From Flavobacteriales bacterium (lineage in GTDB: Bacteria > Bacteroidota > Bacteroidia > Flavobacteriales_F > PHOS-HE28): a DNA stretch of 64,000 nucleotides. A program made the translations under genes and the position numbers. The stretch spans positions 89,898 to 153,897 of the forward strand of contig JAIOIH010000031.1 of NCBI GenBank assembly GCA_019912395.1, written 5' to 3'. The notes below the pieces were generated by a model. That model saw only the letters and a program-made list of their open reading frames with translations, searched no databases and was not told where the DNA came from. The first letter of the stretch is position 1. Every line of letters begins with the position of its first letter. Shown here in pieces: positions 37,113 through 47,924 of this stretch.

Positions 37113-40100
37113 CTACTCCGTCCCACGCACCACGGTAACGTGCCCGTAGTACACGCGTTCATCACCGCTGCGGTTCAGCACTACCTTCCAGACGTACACG
37201 TCGCTCTTCACCGGCTTGCCGTGGTACCGGCCGTCCCAGGGAGTGTGACGGTCCCGGCTATCGTGGATCACTTCGCCCCAGCGGTCGAAGACGTAGAAGT
37301 GATAGCGCCAATCCTCGAAGCCGTTGAGGATCGGCAGGAAGTTCTCGTTCACCCCGTCCTGGTCCGGCGTGAAGGCGTTGGGCGCATAGATGGCGGGGTC
37401 GCTCTCGGCGAAGACGGGCTGGCACAGGGTATCCGGGCATCCGAAGGTATTGATGGCCACGAGGCAAAACGGGTACAAATTGTTCGGCCCGGCCGGGAAG
37501 AGGTGCAGCGGAGCGTATTCCGTGGAATGCTCGCCGTCACCGAAGTCCCAGATCCAGCTCGTGGCGCCCGTGCTGGCATTGTGGAACTGCAGCGCGTAGG
37601 TGGTGCTCTGCATCGGCACGTAGCTGAAAGCTGCGGTGGGCCTCGGGTTCACCTGTACGCCATGCGGTACGACCAGCGTGTCCGTGCAGCCTCCGGCGCC
37701 GGTTGCGATCAGCGTCACGGTGTAGTCGCCTTCCGGATAGATGTGCCAAGGCGATTCCTCCGTGGAGCCTTCGCCATCGCCGAAGGCCCATTGATAGCCC
37801 ATGCTGTTGATCGAGGTGTTGCCGAAGGTGACCGGATAGCCCGCGCAGGCGGGTTGCGGCTCCGGCACGAACTGCGCCACTGGTGTGGGATGCACGGTGA
37901 ATTCATCCGTGCTGATGTCCGTGCAGCCATACTGGTTGAGAACGGTGAGCGTGATGGTGTAGGTGCCGGGGCTGCCGAACGTGGCCACCGGATCGTTCAA
38001 GAGCGAACTGGTCCCGTTGCCGAAGTCCCAGGCATGGCTCACCGCGCCGGTGGAGGCGTTGGAGAGCTGCAGGTCGAACGGTGAATCGCAGCTTTGGTCG
38101 CTGGCCATGGTGAAGGCGCTCACCGGCAGCGGGAAGGCCACCACGGTCGCGAACGCCGTGTCGGTACAGCCATTGAGGTTCTCCGCCACCAGCCGCACAT
38201 GGTAGGTGCCCTCGGCCACGAAGGTGTGCATGGGGTCACTGGCCCCGATGGTGTTGCCGTCGTCGAAGTCCCACTGGTAGAAGTCCGCGTCCGCACTGCT
38301 GTTGGTGAACTGCACGTTCAGCGGGATGCAGCCGCTGAACGGGCCCGCGCTGAAGGTGGCACCGGGCGTGGCCATGATGTTCACTGTTTGGGTGAGGATG
38401 GCCGGACATTCGTTCAAGGCGGAAGCCACGGACAGGCTGACGTTGTAGCTGCCTGCGGCGGCATAGCTGTGCGTCGGCGCGGAAAGAGTGGAACTGCCAC
38501 CATCGCCGAAGTCCCAGGTCAGCCCGGCGGGCGAGGGCGTGTTGTTGGTGAACTGCACCGGCGTTCCCGCGCAATGCGGGCCCGGCTGAATGTCGAAGTC
38601 CGCCGGGGGCGAGGCCTGCACCGTGATCTGCACGCTCACCGTGTCGTAGCTGCAGCCGTTGTCGGCGAAGAGCGTGACGGTGTACACGCCTGCGGTATCG
38701 TAGGTGGCGGTGGCGTTCTGGGCCGTGCTCACATTGCCTTCACCGAGGTCCCAATGCCAATTGGTGGCGCCGATGCTGTACTGGGTGAAGTTGACCGTCA
38801 AGGGCGTGCAGCCGCTGGTGGTGTCGGTATTGAAGAAGGCCGTGATGGAGTTGGGCTGCACGGTGATGGTGTAGGTGGCCGTATCGCTTCCGCAGGCATT
38901 GGCCGCCACCAGCGTGATGGTATAGGTGGTATCCTCCGCACCGGTGTAATAGGTGTGCTGCACGAGGCTGTCCGTGGTGGTGCTGGTGAGGCCGTCACCG
39001 AAATCCCAGAGGTAGCTGTCCGCCTGGCCGATGGTGACGTTGCTGAAGGTGACGGGCCATGGCGAGCAACCGGAGTCGAAGTCGGGGCCGAAGAGCGCCG
39101 TGGGTTCGGGATGGACGGTGATGGTCCGCACGGAATCCACGGAGCCGCAGAAGTTGGTGGCCGTGAGCGTGATGGTGTAGGTGGTGTCGCCGATCACGCT
39201 CGCATGGTACGTAAGTGGACCGGGATCCTCCACGATGGACGCGGTACCGTCGCCGAAGTCCCAGGCATAGCTCACCCCATCGCCGGTACTTTGGTTGTTC
39301 AAGGTCACCACCAAGGGTGCACAGCCTTCCACCGGGGAAACCTCGAAGCCGATCTCGGGCCCGGCCCACACGATCACATCATGCGCGATCGAATGCGTGC
39401 AGCCTTCAGCGGAAATGGCGGTCAACGTGACCGTGAACGTGTCCGCCATGGCGAACACGTGGGACGGGTCTTGCACAAAGGAACTGTCCCCATCACCGAA
39501 GTCCCAGGTCCATGCGCTCGCACCCGTGCTCCCGTCCGTGAAGGAGACTGGCACGTTCGAGCAGGCCGTGGGGTCGTTCGAGAATTCAGCCGTGGGAAGC
39601 GGGTTCACCGTGACGTCCACGGAATCGATGTTGCTGCAACCGTTCCCGTCGGTGAAGGCATAGTGTACGGAAAAGACCCCGTCCCCGCTCACTGCGGGAT
39701 CGAAGCTGCCCAACGCTGCATCGGTGATCCCGGTGCCGCTCCAGGTGCCTCCGAGCGGCGTGGCGGCAAGGGTCTGCACCCCGGCATCCACGCACACGTC
39801 CACCGCGCTGGTGATGTCGATCACCGGCAACGGATGCACGGTGACCTCCACTTGGTCCTGCGTGACGCAAGAGCCGGCGCCCACGGCATACGTGAGCGTG
39901 AAGTTGCCCGCCACTACGGGATCGAACGCACCCGCCACATCCACATGCGGCCCGCTCCACGTTCCGCCCGCCGGGCCTCCGCTGAGTTGCAGTGTGCCGC
40001 CATTAACGCACACGGCCGTGTCATTGCCAGCGATGGCCGGGTTGGAGATGGTGATCACCGTAACAATGATCGAGTCACTGGCCGAGCAGAGGTTCGCATC

Positions 40101-43100
40101 GGTGTAGGAATAGGTGAGCTGGAAAGTGCCCGGCCCGTTGGGCGTGAACGATCCGCCGGGAGTGACCCCGGTGCCCGTCCACGTACCGCCCACCGGGGAA
40201 TAACCGGTGAGGGTTTGGGCGAAGGGCTGGTCACAGAAGGTGGTATCGTTCCCCGCGCTCACCACCGGCAACGGGTGTACAATGATGGTGCGCACCGCCG
40301 TGGTGATGCATCCGTTCGGGTCATTGTACGTGTAGGTGAGCGCGTGGGATCCAGCCCCGGCCACACCGGGATCGAAATCGCTGCCGACAATGCCGTCCCC
40401 GGACCAGGCGCCTCCCGCCGGGGTCGCGCCCAGCGCAAAAGCCGGCTGATCGATGCAGAGCTGCTGGTCCGGGCCGGGGTCCACCGCAGTGGCCGGCACC
40501 ACCGTTACCGTGGCGCTATCGGCGGAAGAGCAACTGCCCGCGCCCGCTGTATAATGAACGACGAAGGTGCCCGTGCCTGCCGGGGTGAAGAGACCGGAGT
40601 TGGAAATGGCACCGGTCCACGTACCGCCCGCAGGTGTGCCGGTGAGCTGTACTGGCGCGGCATTCTGGCAAACCAAGGTGTCCGGCCCGGCATCCGCCGG
40701 TGTGGCCGGTGGGGCCACCGTCACTTGGATGGTATCCGTGTTCGCGCAGCCTTGCGGGCTCACCACGGTATAGATCAGTTGATGCGACCCTTGTACGGCA
40801 GGGGTGAACTGGCCGTTTGCGGTCACGTTCGGGTCACCGCTCCATAGGCCGCCCGCCGTAATGGGGCTCAGGGTCTGGGCCTGGTTGCTTTCACAAAAGA
40901 CGCGGTCCGGACCGGCATTCACCACCGGCAGCGGATGTACGGTGACCAAGGTGCTTGACGAACCCGTACACCCTCCGGCATCACCATGCAGCACCACGGT
41001 GGTGGTGGTGCTGGGCGTGAAGGTGAACGGCGTGCCGCTCCCGATGTTCACGCCTCCTGCGGTCCATTGGTAATTGCTTCCGCCGCTCGCGGTAAGGGTC
41101 ACTGCATTCCCGGCGCAAACCGAGGGCACGATGGGCGAGATGCTCACCACCGGCGCGGGGTTCACGGTTACCGTGACCGTGCTGGGCAGTCCGCTGCACC
41201 CTCCGTCCGAGGCGGTCACGATATACACCCCTTGGCCGGCCAGCGTGATGTTGGGGATGCTCGGGTTCGTCAAATAGGAATCAAAGCCGTTGGGACCGGT
41301 CCAGTGAAAGGTGGTGCCCGCAACGGGCGTGACCCCCAGGTCCAGGGTCTCGCCCACGCACAACGTGATGGGGCCACCCACGACGGGAGCCGCAGGCAAA
41401 GGCGTCACGGACAAGGGCGTGCTGGAGGTGGTGGTGCCGCAAGCGCTGGTTGCCGAGGCGGTGATGGTGAAATTCCCGGACGTCGGGTAGGTGATGCTCC
41501 CGGGGCTTTGCGTGCCCGCGCTTGCAGGCGCTCCGCCGGGCATGGTCCATGCGTAGTCCGTAATGGGCGATCCGCACGGGGTGAACACCGCGCTGGGGCT
41601 TGCGCTCTGCCCTTCGCAAATACCGCTCACCGGGTTCACGGCCACCTGTGGCGGCGCACCCACGGTAACGGGCACGTTCACGGGGAAGGTGCCGCAGGAA
41701 TTGATCGCCTGCAAGGTGACCGTATAGCTGCCCGCACCGGTGAAGGTGAACTGCGGCTCGAAGCTGGAAGCGTTTGTACCGCCGCTGAAATTCGCCGTGG
41801 CGCTCCCTCCGCAGGCCGCGCTGTTCACGGTGGTGAGCCAGTTGTAGCGCGTGGAACAGCTATTGGGGCTGGCGCTGGTGTTGTCCGTGGTGCTCACCAG
41901 CGGGGAACAGCCGGTGGTTGGGGAAAGGGTGAACGCTGGCAGCGGTGGCGCTTCCACGCAGATCGTACGCACCAGCGTATCCATGCCGCAGATGTTACCG
42001 GTAACATCCATCACGCTGTAGGTGCCGGGCGTGGTGAAGGTGACACCCAGTGATGTGGCGCCGCTGATCCACAATGATGGGTTCGTCGGCTGGGAGTTGA
42101 TGCTCCCCATTGCGCCGCTGGCGGTCCACCCGGCAGCGGGCGTAATGCTCCAGATGTGCTTGGGGTCCGTACATGCAGGGGCCTGTGCGCCCAAGCTGTT
42201 GTCGGTGAAGGTTACCGTACTGTTGGTGCAAACGGTATCGTTCGGCGACACCGTGAAACTGACCACCGGGGACTCCGAAACGCGGATCTGGTTGATCTGG
42301 CCTGTTCGGGTATCGCACGGATTGGTGATCCGCCAAGCGATGGAGAACTCCCCACCCACGGCGCATGAGGAACTGATATACGTGTGGGAGAACGCCGCCT
42401 GCGGTGGCTGTGGCAGGGTATCCACCACTCCATCGCCATAGTCCACTATGTACAGCGTACCCGGCGGGTTGGTCTCGAAGTTGTTCCATTCGAAGCTGAT
42501 GGAGTGGCCGGTACAGATGGACGAGTTGGAGACCACGCTGAGGCCGCCCAGGGGCACTTCACCAACGAACACGTTGAAGGGCAGTGTGCGGGTGCATCCG
42601 TTCGGCCCGGGGTCTTGGATCGTGTAGGTCCCCGATGTGAGGCCGAAGGGATATTGCTGGGTATCGGCCCAGCCCGGACCGCCGGGGTTTGCCGTCTGGC
42701 CATTGCCCCAGTCGATGCTGAAGACGGCTCCGGGCAGGGCGGTGCTCGCATCCGTGAACTGGAAGTCGTAGGTATTGGCACCCAGGCCACAAACGCTGAA
42801 GGTGAGCACCCCTCCGTAGGTGCTGGTGGTGGCGTTGGTGCAGCTGAGGTTGATCGCCGGCGAGGCGTTCACCGAAATGGTGACCTGATCCGTTCCTTCC
42901 TCGCCCAACGCATCGGTTACGGTAAGCGTATAGACCTGCGTTCCGGTAGTGGTGCAAACAGGGTGCTGGATATTCGCATTGTTCAACCCCGTGGCGGGCG
43001 ACCAACTGTACTGATAAGGCCCCTGCCCCCCGGAACCCGCCGGATTGCCGCCCAAAGTGATCGGGCCACCCGCACAAATGGTCGCATCATTCCCGGCATT

Positions 43101-43187
43101 CGCCACCACCTGCGCACTGGCGTCCCCCCCCAGGAGCGAGAACGTGCAAGCAAGAAGAAGTGCGAAAGCCGCACGGGCATGGCGCAT
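37113..43187 (-). CDS. Very large multi-PKD secreted protein with gliding-motility/CHU (T9SS type B) C-terminus
   Basis: ~2024 aa from MRHARAAFALLLACTFSLLGGDASAQ; repeated W(D/A)FGDG PKD cores; C-terminus IYAPNAFTPDQDGVNENFLPI...FYVFDRWGEVIHDSRDRHTPWDGRYHGKPVKSDVYVWKVVL. Confidence 0.93.
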   Translation of the reverse strand: MRHARAAFALLLACTFSLLGGDASAQVVANAGNDATICAGGPITLGGNPAGSGGQGPYQYSWSPATGLNNANIQHPVCTTTGTQVYTLTVTDALGEEGTDQVTISVNASPAINLSCTNATTSTYGGVLTFSVCGLGANTYDFQFTDASTALPGAVFSIDWGNGQTANPGGPGWADTQQYPFGLTSGTYTIQDPGPNGCTRTLPFNVFVGEVPLGGLSVVSNSSICTGHSISFEWNNFETNPPGTLYIVDYGDGVVDTLPQPPQAAFSHTYISSSCAVGGEFSIAWRITNPCDTRTGQINQIRVSESPVVSFTVSPNDTVCTNSTVTFTDNSLGAQAPACTDPKHIWSITPAAGWTASGAMGSINSQPTNPSLWISGATSLGVTFTTPGTYSVMDVTGNICGMDTLVRTICVEAPPLPAFTLSPTTGCSPLVSTTDNTSASPNSCSTRYNWLTTVNSAACGGSATANFSGGTNASSFEPQFTFTGAGSYTVTLQAINSCGTFPVNVPVTVGAPPQVAVNPVSGICEGQSASPSAVFTPCGSPITDYAWTMPGGAPASAGTQSPGSITYPTSGNFTITASATSACGTTTSSTPLSVTPLPAAPVVGGPITLCVGETLDLGVTPVAGTTFHWTGPNGFDSYLTNPSIPNITLAGQGVYIVTASDGGCSGLPSTVTVTVNPAPVVSISPIVPSVCAGNAVTLTASGGSNYQWTAGGVNIGSGTPFTFTPSTTTTVVLHGDAGGCTGSSSTLVTVHPLPVVNAGPDRVFCESNQAQTLSPITAGGLWSGDPNVTANGQFTPAVQGSHQLIYTVVSPQGCANTDTIQVTVAPPATPADAGPDTLVCQNAAPVQLTGTPAGGTWTGAISNSGLFTPAGTGTFVVHYTAGAGSCSSADSATVTVVPATAVDPGPDQQLCIDQPAFALGATPAGGAWSGDGIVGSDFDPGVAGAGSHALTYTYNDPNGCITTAVRTIIVHPLPVVSAGNDTTFCDQPFAQTLTGYSPVGGTWTGTGVTPGGSFTPNGPGTFQLTYSYTDANLCSASDSIIVTVITISNPAIAGNDTAVCVNGGTLQLSGGPAGGTWSGPHVDVAGAFDPVVAGNFTLTYAVGAGSCVTQDQVEVTVHPLPVIDITSAVDVCVDAGVQTLAATPLGGTWSGTGITDAALGSFDPAVSGDGVFSVHYAFTDGNGCSNIDSVDVTVNPLPTAEFSNDPTACSNVPVSFTDGSTGASAWTWDFGDGDSSFVQDPSHVFAMADTFTVTLTAISAEGCTHSIAHDVIVWAGPEIGFEVSPVEGCAPLVVTLNNQSTGDGVSYAWDFGDGTASIVEDPGPLTYHASVIGDTTYTITLTATNFCGSVDSVRTITVHPEPTALFGPDFDSGCSPWPVTFSNVTIGQADSYLWDFGDGLTSTTTDSLVQHTYYTGAEDTTYTITLVAANACGSDTATYTITVQPNSITAFFNTDTTSGCTPLTVNFTQYSIGATNWHWDLGEGNVSTAQNATATYDTAGVYTVTLFADNGCSYDTVSVQITVQASPPADFDIQPGPHCAGTPVQFTNNTPSPAGLTWDFGDGGSSTLSAPTHSYAAAGSYNVSLSVASALNECPAILTQTVNIMATPGATFSAGPFSGCIPLNVQFTNSSADADFYQWDFDDGNTIGASDPMHTFVAEGTYHVRLVAENLNGCTDTAFATVVAFPLPVSAFTMASDQSCDSPFDLQLSNASTGAVSHAWDFGNGTSSLLNDPVATFGSPGTYTITLTVLNQYGCTDISTDEFTVHPTPVAQFVPEPQPACAGYPVTFGNTSINSMGYQWAFGDGEGSTEESPWHIYPEGDYTVTLIATGAGGCTDTLVVPHGVQVNPRPTAAFSYVPMQSTTYALQFHNASTGATSWIWDFGDGEHSTEYAPLHLFPAGPNNLYPFCLVAINTFGCPDTLCQPVFAESDPAIYAPNAFTPDQDGVNENFLPILNGFEDWRYHFYVFDRWGEVIHDSRDRHTPWDGRYHGKPVKSDVYVWKVVLNRSGDERVYYGHVTVVRGTE

Positions 43188-43334
43188 GATGTGCTCAAGT
43201 TCGATCCAGGCAAAATAGGTGAAGCGCATTACAGTGATCACAGGAGATAAGGAAAATCGATCACCATAAGGCCGTGGAGAGCGATAATGTTCAGGTATAC
43301 GGAACGATCGACCAAAAGGGTAAGACCCATGCAA

Positions 43335-43366
43335 GGAAGGCCGTCACACGATGGTGACGGCCTTCC
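43335..43366 (-). terminator. Strong hairpin downstream of 43386-44282 (-)
   Basis: GGAAGGCCGTCAC-ACGATG-GTGACGGCCTTCC, 13-bp perfect stem. Confidence 0.65.
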
Positions 43367-43385
43367 CATATTGTTCGTTGCCCTG

Positions 43386-44282
43386 CTACTGGCAGCCCAT
43401 GGCGCCATAGCCACTGACCACGGAGAAGGACCCGTCCCCGTCGCCTTCATCTTCATCGAAGAAGCCCACGCCCTCAACCGCATAGTAGTTGCCGTTGAAT
43501 TCCATGGTGCCTCCGTTCACGGTGATGCCGCCATCCTTGGAGAGGTAGATCCCTCCCTCATTCTGGAAGCTGATGACGAACGCGAAACTGAAGTTATCGA
43601 GGTCCTCTGCAGGCTGGTCGAGGTCATCGATCCAATTCAGCACGTCATAATCCGTATTGCTGAGCTGATCGGCATAGACGAAGTAGTACGCGAAGCCATG
43701 GAAATACTGGAACGGGTCGCTTCCGTCGGAAAAATCCCCGTTCTGCAACGCATCAAAGTCGCCCGATATACCGATCACACCGGCCACTTCCCCCATGTCG
43801 GGACCGAAAAGGCCGCCCCCCAAGGCATCCTCTCCGGTAGCGAAGCATACGGCGAGGTTGATGTTAAGAACGGTGTTGCCGGCCGCGACCGTACCTCCCC
43901 CGGCGCCCAGACCGGCCTGGGGCTGCGTAAGGACAACCATTCCGCCGTCCTCGGTCCATACCCACTGCCCGCCATTGCTGCTGGCGAAGTTGATGCTTGA
44001 GGCCGGCGCGGTTGTAAAGTCAAAGCTCCGTGATCCGTCCTGCTTGGCCCGGAACACCAGGATCTCGTCCATCGTCCGGTTGTAGATCCCCACTGCGGGC
44101 AGCCTCCGGGCCATGTCCATCACCTTGCCCTGCGTCCGGGCGTCCGTAACCGCTGCAGGCGCGTAGTTGTTCGGCCCGCCGACCGGCTCCTTGCTGCAGG
44201 AGGTGAACAACAGGGCAACGGTCGCCGCCAGCGGTAGTACCCGCCCCATCAGCTTTCGAGTGATCTGCATATTTCGCTTCAT
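43386..44282 (-). CDS. Putative lipoprotein
   Basis: MKRNMQITRKLMGRVLPLAATVALLFTSCSKEP lipobox; beta-rich body, no family recognised. Confidence 0.75.
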   Translation of the reverse strand: MKRNMQITRKLMGRVLPLAATVALLFTSCSKEPVGGPNNYAPAAVTDARTQGKVMDMARRLPAVGIYNRTMDEILVFRAKQDGSRSFDFTTAPASSINFASSNGGQWVWTEDGGMVVLTQPQAGLGAGGGTVAAGNTVLNINLAVCFATGEDALGGGLFGPDMGEVAGVIGISGDFDALQNGDFSDGSDPFQYFHGFAYYFVYADQLSNTDYDVLNWIDDLDQPAEDLDNFSFAFVISFQNEGGIYLSKDGGITVNGGTMEFNGNYYAVEGVGFFDEDEGDGDGSFSVVSGYGAMGCQ

Positions 44283-44314
44283 TGCCGCAGTTTTTCAAGT
44301 GGACCCAACAGTGG

Positions 44315-45028
44315 TCAGAACAACCAGCCCAGCCTCAGCTGGCCCACCACGTTGGGGCCGACCTGGAACTTGCTCACGTTGTCCTTCTTACCATCCCCGC
44401 TGACGGTCTTGGTGCCGGTATTGTCATCATTCGGGACCACGCTCTCGGTCTTGTTCGCCATGGGCATGGTCGTTGAAAGTCCGAAGCCGAGCTCGGTGCC
44501 CAGGTAAATGGATTTGGCCAAGTAGTAGTCAAAGCCCGCAACGGCGTTCAGGCCGATCCCCAAGCTGCCGCTCTTGGTCTGGTCATAGCCCAGTTCGTGG
44601 TTGCCGTTCGTAAGGACCAGGTCGGTCTCGTCCTTCTTGTTCTTGGTGGTATAGCTGAGGTCCAGATAACCTCCGAAATAGGGCGACAGGCGCTCGGTAC
44701 CGGCCATGTGCTTTTCGATGCCCGGCTGCACGGTGATGGTGATGCTGCTCTCCTTCTTCTTCAGTTCCAGTGCCTTCGTCTCGCTATTCTCGTCCTGTGT
44801 GATGGTGGTCTTGTTGTCGAAGCCCAGGAAAACGCCCATGCGCATGGCCTTGGTGGCCGAGTTGAACTTGCGGTACTTGATCCCGGCCATGGTGATCGGG
44901 CTGCCTCCCAATGGGGCGACCATCAATTCCAAGTTCTTCTCGCCGCCCGCAGGCCGATACTGTGCTTGCGCCTCCGTGCTGGCCACGCTGGCCAAAATGA
45001 CCACTGCCGCCAATAATTGCCTCTTCAT
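44315..45028 (-). CDS. Outer-membrane beta-barrel-like protein
   Basis: Signal peptide MKRQLLAAVVILASVASTEAQAQ; alternating amphipathic strands, ends FQVGPNVVGQLRLGWLF (terminal Phe). Confidence 0.75.
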   Translation of the reverse strand: MKRQLLAAVVILASVASTEAQAQYRPAGGEKNLELMVAPLGGSPITMAGIKYRKFNSATKAMRMGVFLGFDNKTTITQDENSETKALELKKKESSITITVQPGIEKHMAGTERLSPYFGGYLDLSYTTKNKKDETDLVLTNGNHELGYDQTKSGSLGIGLNAVAGFDYYLAKSIYLGTELGFGLSTTMPMANKTESVVPNDDNTGTKTVSGDGKKDNVSKFQVGPNVVGQLRLGWLF

Positions 45029-45243
45029 TGATGTGAGTTGTTTTGATGGTTTGCGCAAAGATGCACCCGGCATCCAAATGAACAACTGATCGCCCGCTTT
45101 TTACGGTATTCACCGTATCCGGCATCAAAGGGCGATGAGGGAAATGGCCCCGCCGTCCACACTTCAACAGCACTGCGATCGATGCATGGCAGTACCGTAG
45201 TGTGATCCCGTGGCTTACTTTTCCCGCCAACCTGCCCTGCTCC

Positions 45244-46464
45244 ATGAAAAAAGTATTGACCACAACTGTTGTACTGATCATCGCCGCTACCCTCTCCGCC
45301 CAGGAATGCGGGACCGGCCGATACAGCACCTACAACTACTTCCCGCAGATCGACAGCATCCCCGGCGTGGTCTTCGGCACCAACACGGGCGTGGACGGCA
45401 GCAGCCAAACCTTGCGCATGGACATCTACGCGCCCGCTGGCGACCCCCTGCAAGCCCGCCCCGTGGTGGTGTTGGCCTTCGGCGGATCCTTCGTCACCGG
45501 ATCGCGCGCGAACATGGCCGGCATGTGCGGTCTTCTGGCGCGAATGGGTTATGTGGCCGTGGCCATCGACTACCGCGTGGGCTTCTTCTTCCCCAACGCC
45601 AGCACCACCATGCATGCCGTGCAGCGCTGCGTGCATGACCTGAAGGGCAGCATCCGATACCTGCGGAAGACCGTGGCCGAGGACGGGAACCCCTACAACA
45701 TCGATCCCGACCGGATCATCGTGGGCGGCGTGAGCGCCGGTGCCATCGGCGCGCTCCACCTCACGTACATGAACGAAGCTTCCGAGCTGCCCGCTCCCCT
45801 TGTGGCCGACAGCGCCGCACTGGGCGGCATGGAAGGACTCAGCGGTCCCTTGGGGTATTCCAGCGATGTGATCGCCTGCGTCAGCATGAGCGGGGCGCTG
45901 ATGGACACCACGTGGATCCACCCCGGCGACCAGCCCCTCTGCGGCATCCACGAGACCGGCGACGGCGTGGTGCCCTGCTATACCGAGCAGGCCTATGCCC
46001 TGGGCTTCCCTACCGGCATCATCGTTTCCGGAGATCATGACATCCATGTCCGCATGGAGAACATCGGCGTGCCCAACTGCTACTTGGAGTATCCCGGGAC
46101 CGGGCATGTGGGCTATTTGGACTATGACCCCGTGAACTCGCTGAACTTCGTGTTCCAGTTCCTGGCCAGCGTGGTCTGCGATGAAGTACTGGACTGTCAC
46201 GGCGCTACCGTCGCAGTGAACGAGCCAACGCCAGCTTCGGACGCCCTGTTGCTCTACCCCATGCCGGCGAGCAACACGCTCACAATGGACTTGCCGGAAG
46301 CCGCGTTAGTTCGCATTATGGACGGGCAAGGCCGATCGCTGCTGGAACGCATCCTTCCCGCCGGACAGAATACCTTGAACGTGGCCACGTTGCCGAACGG
46401 CATCTACCTGGTGAGGACTGAAGGACCCGTGGTGCGGACGGCGCGGCTGGTGATCACGAGGTAG
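45244..46464 (+). CDS. Secreted alpha/beta-hydrolase (esterase-like) with T9SS tail
   Basis: VVVLAFGGSFVTGSRANMAGMCGLLARMGYVAVAIDYRVG, IIVGGVSAGAIGALHL (GxSAG); C-terminal LLLYPMPASNTLTMDLP...GIYLVRTEG. Confidence 0.85.
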   Translation: MKKVLTTTVVLIIAATLSAQECGTGRYSTYNYFPQIDSIPGVVFGTNTGVDGSSQTLRMDIYAPAGDPLQARPVVVLAFGGSFVTGSRANMAGMCGLLARMGYVAVAIDYRVGFFFPNASTTMHAVQRCVHDLKGSIRYLRKTVAEDGNPYNIDPDRIIVGGVSAGAIGALHLTYMNEASELPAPLVADSAALGGMEGLSGPLGYSSDVIACVSMSGALMDTTWIHPGDQPLCGIHETGDGVVPCYTEQAYALGFPTGIIVSGDHDIHVRMENIGVPNCYLEYPGTGHVGYLDYDPVNSLNFVFQFLASVVCDEVLDCHGATVAVNEPTPASDALLLYPMPASNTLTMDLPEAALVRIMDGQGRSLLERILPAGQNTLNVATLPNGIYLVRTEGPVVRTARLVITR

Positions 46465-46605
46465 TTCCTCGGTTGTCAGTTCTCTGGTGCCCGTTGTCGG
46501 GGCTGGCGCAGGGACGCGCAGCACTTGGCCAAGGCTGCGCGTCCCGCTCTTGAACGCTGGCACCACTCGCCCATTGGCACGGACCAAGGAGTAGCAACCT
46601 GCCTG

Positions 46606-47838
46606 CTACCTGCTGCTCACTGACAACTGCTTCGCCCCCGCACGCCGCTTGCGCTCAGCGATGATAAGCGAGAGTTCCCTGCCTGTCTGCCCGCGTGTAC
46701 TGGTGTTCTCCTCTGCCCGGCGGATCAGGTAAGGGAGCACCTTCCGCACGGGTCCGTAGGGCACGTACTTCACCACGTTGTATCCGGCACCGGCCATGTT
46801 GAAGCTGATGTGGTCGCTCATGCCCAGCAACTGGCCGAAGTGGATGCGCGGATCATCCTTGGCCAGGCCGGCCTCGTGCATCAGCTTCGCCAACAGCAAG
46901 GTGCTGGCCTCGTTGTGCGTGCCGTTGAGCACCGCCATGCGATCGATGTGGGCCACGCAAAAGCGCAACGCATCATCGTAGTCGGCATCCACCGCAGCCT
47001 TGTTCGCACCTATCGGGTCCGGATAGCCCTTCTCCGCCGCGCGCTCCCTTTCCTTCTCCATGTAGGCACCCCGCACCAGCTTCATGCCCACGTGGTAGCC
47101 CTTGGCCTTCGCCAACTCCAGCTGTTCACGCAGGAAGGCCAACCGGTCGTGCCGGTACATCTGTGCCGTGTTGTAGACCACGGCACGGCGGGTGTTGAAG
47201 CGCTCCATCATCTCGGTGACCAGGGTATCCAGGGCGGCCTGGTACCAACTCTCCTCCGCATCCACCAGCACCGGCACGTCCGCTGCATGGGCCGCCTGGC
47301 AGATGCGTTCCACGCGCCTGCGGCCCCGCTGCCAGGCAGCCGCTTCCTCGTTGTTGAGCTGCTCCCCTGCGGAAACCTTCTCCAGTACATCGGTGCGGAC
47401 CACGCCCGAAGGCTTGAACACCGAGAACGGAACGTTCGGATCGCCCTTGGCGGCGGCGATGGTGCGCAGGATCTCCTCCGCCGTCTCGTTCATCGCGCCT
47501 TGGTCATCCTCGCCCTCCACGCTGTAGTCCAGGATGGTGCCCACGCCTTTTTCCGCCAAGCGCCGGGCCGCCACCAGTGATTCATCGATCGTTTCGCCCC
47601 CGCAGAACTGCCTGAAGATGGTGGCCTTCACGATGCCCTTCACGGGCAGGTGCAGCGCCAGGGCCACCTTGGTGAGCATGCTGCCCACGCTGGTGAGCCA
47701 CGCGGTGCCTATGATGCGGAAGAGCCACTGCGCCTGCCACAGGTCACGGTCGCTTTTGTGCGCGAAGGCCGTGCGCGTGTTGCCGAGGTCGGGGAGGGAG
47801 AAGTCCACCGTAGGGGAAGAGGTCGCCTGTTGGTGCAT
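46606..47838 (-). CDS. Proline dehydrogenase
   Basis: MHQQATSSPTVDFSLPDLGNTRTAFAHKSDRDLW..., MRL-type core (YHVGMKLVRGAYMEKERERA), QLLGMSDHISFNMAGAGYNVVKYVPYGPVRKVLPYLIRRAEEN. Confidence 0.92.
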   Translation of the reverse strand: MHQQATSSPTVDFSLPDLGNTRTAFAHKSDRDLWQAQWLFRIIGTAWLTSVGSMLTKVALALHLPVKGIVKATIFRQFCGGETIDESLVAARRLAEKGVGTILDYSVEGEDDQGAMNETAEEILRTIAAAKGDPNVPFSVFKPSGVVRTDVLEKVSAGEQLNNEEAAAWQRGRRRVERICQAAHAADVPVLVDAEESWYQAALDTLVTEMMERFNTRRAVVYNTAQMYRHDRLAFLREQLELAKAKGYHVGMKLVRGAYMEKERERAAEKGYPDPIGANKAAVDADYDDALRFCVAHIDRMAVLNGTHNEASTLLLAKLMHEAGLAKDDPRIHFGQLLGMSDHISFNMAGAGYNVVKYVPYGPVRKVLPYLIRRAEENTSTRGQTGRELSLIIAERKRRAGAKQLSVSSR

Positions 47839-47924
47839 GTGGCGTTGCGTGCTTGAAGTTCGTTCCTTTGGGCGCCTTTTCTTCCGGTGAACACCGAAAA
47901 AGGAGAAGGCCGCCAAAAGTAGAC

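Noticed and set aside
38094-40847. 917-aa plus-strand ORF
   Set aside because: Antisense to the clear multi-PKD gene; translation is low-complexity Gly/Arg/His with no domains, a GC3-driven shadow ORF.
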